A stretch of 28,111 nucleotides of DNA from CAVURW01 sp963743595 (GCA_963743595.1 CAVURW010000201.1:1-28111), one strand, 5' to 3'; positions 1 to 8,695 are shown, numbered from the stretch's first letter. Notes: generated from the letters alone by a model not told the origin. Program-made: numbers and translations.

Positions 1-310
1 TGCCGTTCACCGTGACGGATGCGATTTTCTCCAATATCGGATCGTGAGCTTCAGAGCCGGGACAGTTCATCTTTGAGGGATCAACCCAATGCTTCTTGGC
101 GATCAACTTGCGTTCGGACATTTCCCCGTGAAGGTCGTATTCTGGAAGGCTTTCAATGATTGCTTTGAGGTCGAGGATCCCTAAACCTTCTAGCTCTTCG
201 GCGGGACAGGTAATCTGCGGAGATTTAAACCGGTTGGTCAATTCACTGTAGTCCTTTATAAAACCAAGAACTCTCCGTTCCACCTTCCTCTTATCGACGT
301 TCGGAGGCAT
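1..310 (-). CDS. Hypothetical protein, 3' end cut by window edge
   Basis: The minus strand reads without a stop from ATG at 310 to the window edge, giving 103 codons that begin MPPNVDKRKVERRVLGF. The visible part is charged, has no signal peptide or membrane segment, and contains two cysteines in ITCPAEEL and MNCPGSEA contexts. I do not recognise the family. The frame stays open about 16 codons further upstream to a TAG and includes a TTG, so the start could be slightly earlier. No clear Shine-Dalgarno sequence precedes the ATG. It could be a genuine small protein or the first part of a longer one. Confidence 0.5.
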   Translation of the reverse strand, partial: MPPNVDKRKVERRVLGFIKDYSELTNRFKSPQITCPAEELEGLGILDLKAIIESLPEYDLHGEMSERKLIAKKHWVDPSKMNCPGSEAHDPILEKIASVTVNG

Positions 311-1096
311 GTGAGAGGCTGGCAAAACTTCAGCAAAGAGACACGCTAAAATTGCTGGCTACCTTCGCTCATGTACGCCCCTTTCCAGACCTTTCCCCGA
401 GGAAAGGAGTGGTTAGCTCCCTATGGCGTGCTCGCCATCGCCGGTCGGCAGGATGGGGTTGACTGCAGAGTAGTGGTCGATCTGCCAGACGGCACATCTC
501 CGGGTTAGGGTATGGATCGCGTCGCTCACCTCGGACTCCCCAAGCCTCGCCTCGGGCAGCTTTGGCGATCCCGCGATACAGGAAGGCAATAAAAGTCAGC
601 TTCGGACCGGGCTTTCGCCCTCTCCATCCCCCGGTTTGAAAAACCTTGGGGGAAATGTCGCCCTCAGGCAGCCAGCTGCTCCTTCGTCGCCCAAGGACCT
701 GTTCCTGTCCTTGGAATCCTACCCGGAGGAAAGTGAAGAGAAAGGTAGGCGGCCGACTTCGGCGAGCTCTAGGGGACTGATCCTCTCGCTATATTGGAAG
801 CAGGCGCAATTCTCGATGCTGCCCGTCTAACAATCCTGAGGGGACCCGATGACAAGAGTCACTCCCGCTGTCCGATTTCGCAGCCTGTTATAGCGTGTTG
901 AGAACCCAATCCAGTTTCGCCACCAGTAACCAAAACGCGTAGTCCAATCGAGTGTCCTTAGTTCCATTCCGTGGTAATGTCCAGATTCAAGAGTTGCGGA
1001 ATACGCTGTGGCACCTAGGGAGAAAAATCCCGAGAACAACGACCGTCGCGGCGACTTTGGGCGAGCACGCAGGTATCCGGAATCAACTTTTTCTCT
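311..1096. other. Gene-poor spacer with a hairpin-rich, stop-free segment
   Basis: No convincing protein gene is seen. The stretch 369-788 holds several perfect or near-perfect inverted repeats: 390-396 with 401-407 (7 bp, 4-nt loop), 628-637 with 641-652 (5+5 bp around a TT bulge), 691-698 with 707-714 (8 bp, 8-nt loop), and a GGGC/GCCC hairpin near 609-619 that would have a GAAA loop on the minus strand. The minus frame 788-369 has no stop for 140 codons, but its first ATG is near its end. A 45-codon plus-strand frame (371-508, MYAPFQTFPRGKEW...) lies opposite. It could be a decayed mobile element or a structured RNA. Nothing notable is seen in 789-1096. Confidence 0.4.
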
Positions 1097-3862
1097 TCAC
1101 GGAGCATCAATGTGCCACTCTTGTACCTCTGAAGAGAGTTGGGTGTTCATCTGGGGCGCTTTGCCCTGACGGATGAGGTCGAACTGAGCGTTGAGCCAGT
1201 CTGTCAGCTCACTTCGCTTCTTGATTTGAGCCGTATTCGGCAAATTCTCGTCAATGGTGTAATTATCCGTACGCCATTGGCAGATGATCTCGGCAATTGA
1301 TCGGCCTTTCAAAATTGGCTCAGTGACTGACTTGCCATTGATTTGCTTGTCCATTGTTGATTGCCCATCCGGAGAATCATCTTTCAAGGTCGAAATAAGA
1401 AAATCTCGGCATTCAGGGCGCCCCGCCAGGAACAGTCGGCGGATCTGATCTCCTGAATCCCAAGGGGTAGTCAAAAGCGCGGGCTTTTTGAGTACCTCAC
1501 AGGCGAGGGAGATAACCTTGTCATCTTTAGTGGCCAGCAAAGTCGCCATACATTTTGGATAGTAAAAGCTTCCATCGTCAGCTTTCAGCAACGGTTGCAG
1601 TACAGCAATCACTTCGGATGTGCTCTGGTTCCCATCGCGCAAAAGAATTAAGGCCGACCAAAAACGCGTTACGCTATAGTCGGCAAAGGGCGGGTCTACT
1701 TCGCCAAGATAAACCGGAGCATCGGCCGGTTTGGGAGGTTTGGCCGCGTCGGCTGCAGCCTGCTTGTCTGTGTCTTTAATCCAGGTGCGGGCCTGATCCA
1801 CAAAGCCCGGGAAACCCGACTGGAAACATATCTGCGCAACGGACGCCGTGGCTTTTGAATCCGGAAAATCCTTGGCTCGAGCGGCGGCAAGCTTTAGGAG
1901 ATCTGGTTTCTTTTGCTCAACGGATTTTCCGGCGGCCTGTACGAAATCCTTTTCATCCTTCGTTGTCTGAATCGTGTCGGCGAGTAGATCAGAGGCCGAC
2001 TTGCCAGCATGTGCGTCACACCACGCTTTAATTTTTGCGAGCGCGGCCTGTTTACCCGCGTCGTCAAGACCATCAAGACTTCTTAGATCAACCAACGTTT
2101 GCTGCGCAGCTTCATTAACCAGATCAGTAACGGGCCACGAGACGCGGTGGAGGGTTCGTCCGGGGTGAAAGCTCCGCCAGTAGCTATAAGTCGGAATGAA
2201 ATCATCATCGTTAACGTAAGGGAGCAAAAGTTGTATATCGGCAGCCGTTAGCGACATCGCTTTTAGTTGGTTGTAAGGATTTATGACTTCGGTTCCCTGT
2301 GGATAAGACCAAGTCCCGGTTTTGGGGTTGGGCACCGGATCATGTAAGAGGGAAAATGGCTGTGCGTACTGAGCATCGGCATAAGAAACACCGCCCGGTT
2401 GCATTATTTGCATGCAGTTGAGCAGTCGGAGATGCGCCGCGAGAAAGGAGATTTGATCTTCTCGTTTCATACCCGCTTTCTGTTGCGCCCATTCGTCAGG
2501 CTTCGGCAGGGTAAAGGTTTTGAAATCGTCCATGTGCTTGGGTAACTGCGCCGCGAGTTCCTTGGCACGATCTTGATAACTGAAGTCGTCGAACATCGGT
2601 TTGCTAAGATGTTGGGCATAAGCAAGTGCCTTGGCGAAGTCGCGCTTCGATGAAAATTCATCCAGCATCTGCTGGTGGTATCGGTTGCCAAGCATGTCCC
2701 GCGTGGCCCAATCGATCCATCGATCATCCTTGGATGCGTCGAAACACGGGAAAAGCACTGCTGAGGCCGTGGCCTTGTCACCGCGCAAAAAACTCCATGC
2801 GCCTACCAAGGCTTCCGGCATTGTGATAAAGCCGGGTTCGAATTGCGCGGTCAGTCCCCCTTCTGGTGAAAGCGACTGGATGCCGTCTGAAGTACCTGCT
2901 TTTCGGATGGCTTCCAACTCTTTCGCCGTCGTGGCCAGCGAGCTTGGAGTCAACGTCGTATCCTTCTTTGCCAAAAGTTCTTCGAGGCCCTGCCAATCGA
3001 GTATCACATAATTGTCGACCTCCTTCCGTAGGAGCCAGCCGTGGCTCTTTACTGACTTTGCCCCTTGCCGGGCATTTGGATCTGTATAAACGATATCCAA
3101 CCATTGGGCATCGCTCGGAATAGAAGAATAGACCCGATCCGCTATTTTTTGGATGAGCGAGCTCAGGGCCGGGCTGAGGGCATTTTCGGGCTTAAATTCC
3201 GGTGCTGGAGCAGCACCCAGTTGCTGGGCTGTTTTACGGGCGGCGTCGCGTATGGCGGAGCGGTAGGAATTTTCCAACGGGACGATGTCCGCTTTTAGAG
3301 TGGTCAATTTACGCAAGCCGGTTTCTTCAATGGCTCCCAACAAGACGTCTTGGTTGGGGTGTGGTTGAGCAAGGATTTTCTCGTAGACATCAATAACCGC
3401 TGGTGAATTGATGCGGCGCAAGAATTTGATTCCGGCGGCCTGACCATCCGGCAGCTTTTCTTGGTTGATCAGCCAAAGAGCGGCCGGAATGGCGGCATCG
3501 CCGCTGGCCGAGTCGCCGAACTTTTCCGACAGTGTCTTGCGGAAATCCCGGGCGGCATTCTCCGAACCACCCCCCCAGGCCATCGAACGGGTTGATTCTG
3601 AACGTCCGTTTGTTTCATCCGCCATGCTCTGTTCAAATAGTCCCAGCAGATACTGTCCGGCGTGTTGCGCCGAATCGTCTCCTTTACTCAGGGCCGCGAG
3701 CGTTTCGTCGTACGGAGGTTCCTTGGTTCTGTCCGAGTAATAAGTCGCAAGATCGTTAAACGCCTTCAATCCATCGGGGCCATCGAGGATGGGTTTAACA
3801 TCGCCGTGCGCGGTTAAAGTGGAGCAGACGTAAATCGCGACGAGAGCCAAGCATCTACCCAT
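1097..3862 (-). CDS. Large secreted protein of unknown function, helical-repeat-like
   Basis: The 921-residue product starts with a likely signal peptide (MGRCLALVAIYVCSTLTAHG, cleavage near residue 20), so it is probably exported to the periplasm. A GTG at 3886 would add eight residues. I prefer the ATG at 3862 because it places the hydrophobic core right after the first Arg. The mature part is rich in Ala, Leu, Asp and Lys and looks like alpha-helical hairpins of the HEAT/TPR type, for example around LSEKFGDSASGDAAIPAALW and KAWCDAHAGKSASDLL. No catalytic motif was recognised. It stands alone, flanked by long spacers on both sides. Large proteins of this kind are common in Verrucomicrobiota and Planctomycetota, so this is probably a lineage-specific protein of unknown role. 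No Shine-Dalgarno sequence is visible for either start. Confidence 0.8.
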   Translation of the reverse strand: MGRCLALVAIYVCSTLTAHGDVKPILDGPDGLKAFNDLATYYSDRTKEPPYDETLAALSKGDDSAQHAGQYLLGLFEQSMADETNGRSESTRSMAWGGGSENAARDFRKTLSEKFGDSASGDAAIPAALWLINQEKLPDGQAAGIKFLRRINSPAVIDVYEKILAQPHPNQDVLLGAIEETGLRKLTTLKADIVPLENSYRSAIRDAARKTAQQLGAAPAPEFKPENALSPALSSLIQKIADRVYSSIPSDAQWLDIVYTDPNARQGAKSVKSHGWLLRKEVDNYVILDWQGLEELLAKKDTTLTPSSLATTAKELEAIRKAGTSDGIQSLSPEGGLTAQFEPGFITMPEALVGAWSFLRGDKATASAVLFPCFDASKDDRWIDWATRDMLGNRYHQQMLDEFSSKRDFAKALAYAQHLSKPMFDDFSYQDRAKELAAQLPKHMDDFKTFTLPKPDEWAQQKAGMKREDQISFLAAHLRLLNCMQIMQPGGVSYADAQYAQPFSLLHDPVPNPKTGTWSYPQGTEVINPYNQLKAMSLTAADIQLLLPYVNDDDFIPTYSYWRSFHPGRTLHRVSWPVTDLVNEAAQQTLVDLRSLDGLDDAGKQAALAKIKAWCDAHAGKSASDLLADTIQTTKDEKDFVQAAGKSVEQKKPDLLKLAAARAKDFPDSKATASVAQICFQSGFPGFVDQARTWIKDTDKQAAADAAKPPKPADAPVYLGEVDPPFADYSVTRFWSALILLRDGNQSTSEVIAVLQPLLKADDGSFYYPKCMATLLATKDDKVISLACEVLKKPALLTTPWDSGDQIRRLFLAGRPECRDFLISTLKDDSPDGQSTMDKQINGKSVTEPILKGRSIAEIICQWRTDNYTIDENLPNTAQIKKRSELTDWLNAQFDLIRQGKAPQMNTQLSSEVQEWHIDAP

Positions 3863-4030
3863 ACATAAAGGTATAGAGGAAAACACCAGAGTTGAAATCG
3901 ATTTTAATTAAAAGTCGGCACACTCCAATCGCATCCCAAGATGCCATTGCACTTCGGATATCCACGCATATATTGACACACCCTTTCACCAACCGACTTT
4001 CTTCTCTGAAAACCAACCCATGTGCACAGC

Positions 4031-4042
4031 TTATCATAGATT
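4031..4042 (+). repeat. 12-bp direct repeat, copy 1
   Basis: TTATCATAGATT occurs here and again identically at 4214-4225. The two copies are 183 bp apart. This copy sits just beyond the stop of the integrase-tail remnant and the other lies inside it. They may be a recombination footprint or chance. Confidence 0.4.
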
Positions 4043-4213
4043 TTAACTGCGATTAACTCACCGTCGCTGCAATCGCCAAAACCGCAGCTCTAAGTGTCGG
4101 CGATAACTTTTCCCAGACAGCAATGACCAATTTTAGGTCCGGCGAAACGGCCTGCAAATCGTGTGTGCCTATTTGTGTGCTTGCTTCTGTAAGTCCTTGT
4201 TGTTGCAATGCTT

Positions 4214-4225
4214 TATCATAGATTC
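4214..4225 (+). repeat. 12-bp direct repeat, copy 2
   Basis: Identical to 4031-4042 (TTATCATAGATT). It lies within the codons for the RTRIYD part of the integrase-tail remnant. Confidence 0.4.
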
Positions 4226-4255
4226 GAGTCCTAGCGCGGCAGCTCTGAGCAATTT

Positions 4256-4271
4256 CCGGACCAGTCCGGAC
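4256..4271. repeat. Inverted repeat TCCGGAC-CA-GTCCGGA
   Basis: Perfect 7-bp inverted repeat with a 2-nt centre inside the integrase-tail remnant. A third CCGGAC follows at about 4277. It could be a protein-binding site. No function is assignable. Confidence 0.35.
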
Positions 4272-4319
4272 ATGACCGGACGTTTCAGTCGTAAGCGCCT
4301 TATTTTCAACAACTTCCAA

Positions 4320-4627
4320 CTCGTCTATTTTCGCGGTTTAGTGGTCAACGCCGGACCCGTCTGGACCTATCTCCGGCAAATCGGCTAAAAAGTGCCATCC
4401 AATTTATTACATGGATGTAATACAAGTGACCCGACATGAAATGTCTTGCGTTACGGGGCACGTGGTACCCCACCGGCTTCGATTCCTCTTCTAGGGCCTT
4501 GCCATTCCCGTCAGCCCAGGCAAATTGACGGGCCCATAGTTTTAACGCGATGTAAACGCTAAAATGCCGTTGATTAGGATTGCATTCATTTCACAACATT
4601 GTAACATCGATTTAAACTACTTGACTT
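4320..4627. promoter_or_regulatory. Leader region of the beta-helix gene, with candidate operators
   Basis: About 300 bases without a gene. ATTACAT-GG-ATGTAAT at 4406-4421 is a perfect 7-bp inverted repeat. TGTAAACGCT at 4551-4560 resembles one half plus centre of a LacI-family operator (TGTAAACG-type), which would suit a sugar-regulated secreted glycan-active protein. No clear -35/-10 pair was found. All assignments here are tentative. Confidence 0.25.
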
Positions 4628-6361
4628 ATGGTTAATCAACTCCGTGCTTTCGTCCCACTCCTTTTGCTCTCAACCGTTTTTCTCGAATGTGCCCATTCTT
4701 CTCCAGTTCTGCAAAAGGCAGTTACTTTAGGGGATCCCTTGCATCCGGAGGGATTAGCGAATGCCATTTCTGATGCTCACAAAGCAGGCGCGAATGACAT
4801 TACGATCAACCCAGGCACTTACTCCATACCTCTAAACGCCGCTGGGCAGGACTTGGTTTTCAGAAACTGGCAGGATGTAACGATTCATGCCACCGGGGTG
4901 ACGATCGTTTTTATGTCCAGAAAAGACGATCCCCTGTACCTAGGCGGATGCAAGAACCTGACTTGGGACGGAGGAACCCTGGAATATGCTCATCCCGCTG
5001 CTACTCAAGGCCGGATCACGGCTATCGGGAGCGATGCAAAAGGGCAAACGTGCGATTGGCAGGTCGACGCCGGTTATACAGCGGATGTGAATCCTCGGGG
5101 ATCTGCATTTGACGTGGTGGACGCCAGCACCCGTCTGCTGAAACCCGGAACGGGAGATTGGAATCCCGCATCATACGAAAAGCTTCAAACGCCGGGAGCT
5201 TTTCGGTTCCATTATTGGGATAAGCCCGGTTTTGCGGTAAATGATTGGCTGATTACTCGGGCGAGTGGAGGAAATAAAATGGCTCATCTGGATGGGTGCG
5301 AGAATTGTACTTTGGAAAACGTCACCTTTTGCAACTGCGGTTTCGCCTCAATGTTTGAGACAGGTGGGGGCGGCAATCACTTCTTGCGCTGTAAAATTCA
5401 AACCGGCCCTCGGCCTGCTGGTGCCACGGAAGATGAAATCGTTTCTTCAGGAGCTGACGAATTTCATTCGGTCGGGACGAGTATCGGCCCTGATATAGAA
5501 GATTGCAGTTTTACTGGCGTTGCCCACGACGATTGCATTGCCATTCACGGCAGTTTTGGTCGGGTGCTGAGTGCGGAAGGTAAGACAGTGGTCCTAAAGG
5601 GGGGAGGAGGAGATCCCGTTGTGGGTGAACCGCTACGATTCTCCGATACGCATGGTTTCTTTGGCCAAGCTCAGGTAACTGCAATCGAAAAGATGCCGGA
5701 TGGAAACACCACGATTACCCTTGATCAAGATTTGCAGATTCCAATCGATCACAGCCAGGATAAAGACCAGGCATTGGGAACCAAGGCGAATAATCCGAAC
5801 CGATGTGGTCGGGGATTCAAAATCTTGCGGTGCCGATTGGGGGATACCCGCTCGCGTGGGATTTTGGTTAAGGCCGATGATGGGCTTATTTCAGGGTGTG
5901 TGATTGAGGGTTGTGGAATGACAGGCGTGAGCATTGGGCCGGAGTTTTGGTGGGGCGAGGCTAATTACTGTTGGAACATTACCGTTTCTCACAATACGTT
6001 TCGAAACTGTTCAAAAAATAACGGAGATCAGGGCACGGTTTGGGTACATTTCGATGGCGCAATGGGGAACCGTAATATTCTCATCGCGGATAATCTTATC
6101 GACACCTGCTACGGACAGAACATTTTCCGAATCGAGGGGGCTAACGGAGTCGCCATCTCCGGCAATCAAATCAAAAACGCTTTTACCCTCAAATCTGGAA
6201 AGCCCGGAGACATCCTTTGGCTGAATCACTCAAGAAACGTGACTTTATCCGGCAATGAAGTGGATCATCAGGGGCTGTACGCCGGCCCGATTGTTCGATT
6301 GGACCCGAGTGTTCCTACCAGCGAGGTGCACCAAATGGATACAGGTATCGTGCTAAAATGA
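4628..6361 (+). CDS. Secreted right-handed parallel beta-helix protein (pectate-lyase-like fold)
   Basis: The 577-residue product has a signal peptide (about residues 1-25, ending CAHSSP; the position before the Cys is Glu, so a lipobox is unlikely). Past residue 60 it has the pattern of stacked beta-helix coils: short strands ending in Asn, Gly and Asp, such as NLTWDGGTLEYA, NCTLENVTFCNCGFAS, GLISGCVIEGCGMTGVSIG and NVTLSGNEVDHQG. This is the fold of polysaccharide lyases, pectinases and some glycoside hydrolases. A likely role is binding or cleaving an acidic or branched glycan outside the cell. No catalytic residues can be assigned from sequence alone. It is a single-gene unit with possible operators upstream. 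No Shine-Dalgarno sequence precedes the ATG. Confidence 0.85.
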   Translation: MVNQLRAFVPLLLLSTVFLECAHSSPVLQKAVTLGDPLHPEGLANAISDAHKAGANDITINPGTYSIPLNAAGQDLVFRNWQDVTIHATGVTIVFMSRKDDPLYLGGCKNLTWDGGTLEYAHPAATQGRITAIGSDAKGQTCDWQVDAGYTADVNPRGSAFDVVDASTRLLKPGTGDWNPASYEKLQTPGAFRFHYWDKPGFAVNDWLITRASGGNKMAHLDGCENCTLENVTFCNCGFASMFETGGGGNHFLRCKIQTGPRPAGATEDEIVSSGADEFHSVGTSIGPDIEDCSFTGVAHDDCIAIHGSFGRVLSAEGKTVVLKGGGGDPVVGEPLRFSDTHGFFGQAQVTAIEKMPDGNTTITLDQDLQIPIDHSQDKDQALGTKANNPNRCGRGFKILRCRLGDTRSRGILVKADDGLISGCVIEGCGMTGVSIGPEFWWGEANYCWNITVSHNTFRNCSKNNGDQGTVWVHFDGAMGNRNILIADNLIDTCYGQNIFRIEGANGVAISGNQIKNAFTLKSGKPGDILWLNHSRNVTLSGNEVDHQGLYAGPIVRLDPSVPTSEVHQMDTGIVLK

Positions 6362-6753
6362 ATGATTACTCGTAGCCGTGGTCGTACACTTTGTAAGCAA
6401 CTACGATGAAGTCGCAAGTACCTCTCAAAGTAGTTCGGTTTTGGATCGCGCTAAGCGTAGTCTCCTCAACGCTCAAGCCTACGATTACTCCCAGTACCTC
6501 TATCGTTTGAGTTGACCAGATGCCCCCGCAACTACGATTCAAATATCTTTCCGTATTTGAAAGTCGAGTGCTGCCTATTTTTCATCCTATAATAACATTA
6601 AAAGATGTTGCGAAACATCATGATTTTCGAGGGCTTGGCTTACTGATTACTACGATTTAGATTCTGTCGTTGATCGCTTTGTTAAGTACGGTTCAGGCGA
6701 AGCTATCCTTCTTATCGAGTATCTAAAGAAAACTTTTCCAAAATCATAGACAT
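6362..6753. repeat. Spacer with four dispersed CTACGAT motifs
   Basis: No gene is seen in this 390-base spacer. The heptamer CTACGAT occurs four times in the same orientation at 6401, 6479, 6532 and 6650, usually within an ACTACGATT context, and once more at 8742 in the next large spacer. The intervals are 78, 53 and 118 bases, so this is not a tandem array. An AGCGT...ACGCT inverted repeat also lies near 6454. Confidence 0.45.
6597..6619 (-). terminator. Weak terminator of the leucine-rich-repeat gene
   Basis: Read on the minus strand, GATGTT-TCGC-AACATC (6 bp) is followed by TTTTAATG. The hairpin lies about 135 bases past the stop of the leucine-rich-repeat gene. The short T-run makes it a weak intrinsic terminator at best. 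Confidence 0.35.
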
Positions 6754-8019
6754 TCACGTCGCCCGTATCGTGCGAGTCCCAACCCGCTCAATATGTTCGG
6801 GATAGATCCACATTTCGGTGTCGTCGTAAGAGAGAAAGAGGATCCATGTCTTATTCGCCCGACAAAGCGCATCTTGTATCTGGAGGATGACCCATTCCAG
6901 GTCTACATTAGACTCTCCAATAGTGTCTTCCAACGTGAACGGAATGGAACGCCGGATACGGCCCAGTGCCCAAAAATCGAAGTGTAGCGTTTCTTCCAGT
7001 TTAGCAGAGAGATTCGTCCGAATATTTTCAACCATCCAGTAACACTCAGAAACCAGCATCTCCTCGTTCCAGTCGTAGTCTTGGACATTAAATGGATGCT
7101 TCCCATCGAAATACCTGAATTCTTCTTCCGTAACCCATTTTATCTTTATCGAAGGAGTGTACAGCGTTGGATTGCTTGCAAAATCGTCATCCCAAGAGCG
7201 GAGCTGTTCCCGCACAAATTTATGAGGTGAATCCGCTTCGTAATACGAAATTTTTCTTAGCTTGGGCAGTACCGCGAAGAAGTCCAGTTGAGCCCGTTTT
7301 GTTTGCCCAAACGAAATTGAGCGCAAATCCTGTAAATGCAACAGCGGGTTAAGCTCAATTGACGGACTCAGCGTCAAGTCCACGTGAGTCAGTTTTGGGC
7401 AGTGGATCAAAGGCTCAACCGTTTGAATGTCTTCACCTTTTCCCATTACGTTCACCAATTCTGGATAACGCTGAACACTGTCAAGATCTCTGATTTGCTG
7501 GTTCCAGAAGAACAAGCCCCGAAGCTTTGGCATTTCCGGTAAGTCACGGACGGACTCCATGTCATCGACAAGGATCAATTGCTTCAAGTGCGGCAATTCA
7601 CCCGCCTGCTTCAGAACCGGAGCCAGCGCACCAGCGATCGTGAGTCGCTTCAGTTGAGGCATGCGACGCAACAGTTCGAAGCTGCGAATGGGACAGTAGC
7701 CCTCGATAACGAGCTCTTCCAGACGGGGGCACTCCTCCAGAGGAGCTAAATCTTCGATCAAATTCCCGCCGATATCCAAGCTCTCCAGGTGCTGCAAGCC
7801 AGTAAGAGGCTCCAGTGAAACAATTTGATTTTGATTGCAGGAAAACCACCGGAGTTTCGTAAAGAGATCAATGTCTTGGATGCTCGTCGCCTGTGTATCC
7901 TGAATCGTAACGGAATCGAGCTCGAACAGCTCAGAATCTTTTACGCTCGTCCTATTCCTCAAATTCTTTATCAAAGCGGGATTTCTCAGCTTATTAAAAT
8001 TGGGCCGATTGAGGTCCAT
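6754..8019 (-). CDS. Cytoplasmic leucine-rich-repeat protein with a unique C-terminal domain
   Basis: The 421-residue product has no signal peptide. Residues about 35-260 are leucine-rich repeats of roughly 21-23 residues, for example LEPLTGLQHLESLDIGGNLI, LEECPRLEELVIEG and LRRMPQLKRLTIAG. The last 150 residues are non-repetitive, aromatic-rich and acidic, with WVTEEEFRYFDGKHPF near the start and WILFLSYDDTEMWIYPEHI near the end, reminiscent of small immunity or SMI1-like domains, but I cannot place them. Leucine-rich repeats bind proteins, so a partner-recognition role inside the cell is likely. It starts 34 bases after the stop of the XRE/S24 repressor gene on the same strand, so the two may be cotranscribed. 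Starts ATG with no Shine-Dalgarno sequence. Confidence 0.8.
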   Translation of the reverse strand: MDLNRPNFNKLRNPALIKNLRNRTSVKDSELFELDSVTIQDTQATSIQDIDLFTKLRWFSCNQNQIVSLEPLTGLQHLESLDIGGNLIEDLAPLEECPRLEELVIEGYCPIRSFELLRRMPQLKRLTIAGALAPVLKQAGELPHLKQLILVDDMESVRDLPEMPKLRGLFFWNQQIRDLDSVQRYPELVNVMGKGEDIQTVEPLIHCPKLTHVDLTLSPSIELNPLLHLQDLRSISFGQTKRAQLDFFAVLPKLRKISYYEADSPHKFVREQLRSWDDDFASNPTLYTPSIKIKWVTEEEFRYFDGKHPFNVQDYDWNEEMLVSECYWMVENIRTNLSAKLEETLHFDFWALGRIRRSIPFTLEDTIGESNVDLEWVILQIQDALCRANKTWILFLSYDDTEMWIYPEHIERVGTRTIRAT

Positions 8020-8053
8020 ACCGATATGCTAACCTATTGAGCAAGGCCGTGTT

Positions 8054-8683
8054 TTAGCGGCGGATCTTTTTGATCACGCTATCAACCGGGTAAATCCAGT
8101 AGAACTGTTCGCGTGCGAATTCCATGGGTCCGTATGCGGGGTTATAGCTGCGCAGGCTGATCCGGGTGGGGTCGCCACCCACGAGCGAGAATATTTTAAA
8201 CGCGAAGCCCTCTTCGATAATATTCGCGACGACTAAATCTCCGTGGCGAACCGGGATGTTCGGAAGGATTACGGCCAAATCGCCATCTTTAAATTGAGGT
8301 TCCATCGAATCGCCCCGGAGTCGAATTGCAAACGCTTGTTTGTCTGAAACGACGACAGGGATGCGGTCCTGCCAATCGTCCGGGATGTTCTCGAAGGCCG
8401 TCGCGATGCCCGCTTGCGCCCAAGTAACAATGGGGATCCACGTGACGTTTTCCGTGTTTTCGGTGCGCGACTCTTTTTGTGGTCCCGGCTCTTTATCCCG
8501 GACCTTCCGATAGAGCTCTAAAAGGCGCTCGAGGCGTGTACTGGGCTTCTTTTTACCGAGCTCCAACTGTGAAATGTAGTCGCCACCGACTCCGAGGAGT
8601 TCACCGAGTTGGTACTGAGTGAGACCGGACTGAGAACGGAATTGGCGGAGCTCGACTTGAAAGGGTGTGGAATCTTGGGGCAT
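8054..8683 (-). CDS. XRE-type repressor with S24 (LexA/CI-like) protease domain
   Basis: The 209-residue product has an N-terminal helix-turn-helix (about residues 8-60: SGLTQYQLGELLGVGGDYIS then QLELGKKKPS) and a C-terminal peptidase-S24 fold (about 80-205). Visible catalytic features are an Ala91-Gly92 cleavage site in WAQAGIA, the Ser126 nucleophile in RGDSMEPQF, and general-base Lys163 in GFAFKIF. Family members cleave themselves when stimulated by RecA filaments, lifting repression of damage-response or phage genes. This could be an SOS-type or prophage-derived repressor, but no phage genes lie nearby. The downstream leucine-rich-repeat gene is the obvious cotranscribed candidate. A good promoter lies just upstream and leaves a leader of only a few nucleotides, so the mRNA would be nearly leaderless. 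Confidence 0.92.
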   Translation of the reverse strand: MPQDSTPFQVELRQFRSQSGLTQYQLGELLGVGGDYISQLELGKKKPSTRLERLLELYRKVRDKEPGPQKESRTENTENVTWIPIVTWAQAGIATAFENIPDDWQDRIPVVVSDKQAFAIRLRGDSMEPQFKDGDLAVILPNIPVRHGDLVVANIIEEGFAFKIFSLVGGDPTRISLRSYNPAYGPMEFAREQFYWIYPVDSVIKKIRR

Positions 8684-8695
8684 TCGTTATGTGGA

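Larger units (their letters stand above)
4053..4319 (-). pseudogene. Probable remnant of a tyrosine-recombinase (integrase) C-terminus
   Basis: The minus frame encodes about 88 residues with no proper start (a TTG) and a TAA a few codons upstream. Its C-terminus, PDLKLVIAVWEKLSPTLRAA plus VLAIA, resembles the tail (DLxxVVxAWPxLPExxxAGIxAMV) that I associate with site-specific recombinases of Planctomycetota and Verrucomicrobiota. The middle RARTRIYDKAL also resembles short segments often found in such tails. No catalytic R..HxxR..Y domain is present anywhere nearby, so only the last part survives. An unrelated chance ORF cannot be excluded. Confidence 0.4.

Noticed and set aside
636..830. 64-codon plus-strand frame in the first spacer
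   Set aside because: Starts at TTG inside a hairpin, low-complexity Ser/Pro/Glu content, no ribosome site.
2631..3011. 126-codon plus-strand frame inside the large secreted protein gene
   Set aside because: Shadow of the minus-strand gene, Ser/Arg-rich, no domain.
4216..4245. tRNA-like T-arm (TTCGAGTCC) on the plus strand
   Set aside because: No matching acceptor, D-arm or anticodon arm could be laid out, and the T-stem has a mismatch. It may at most be a relic of an integration site.
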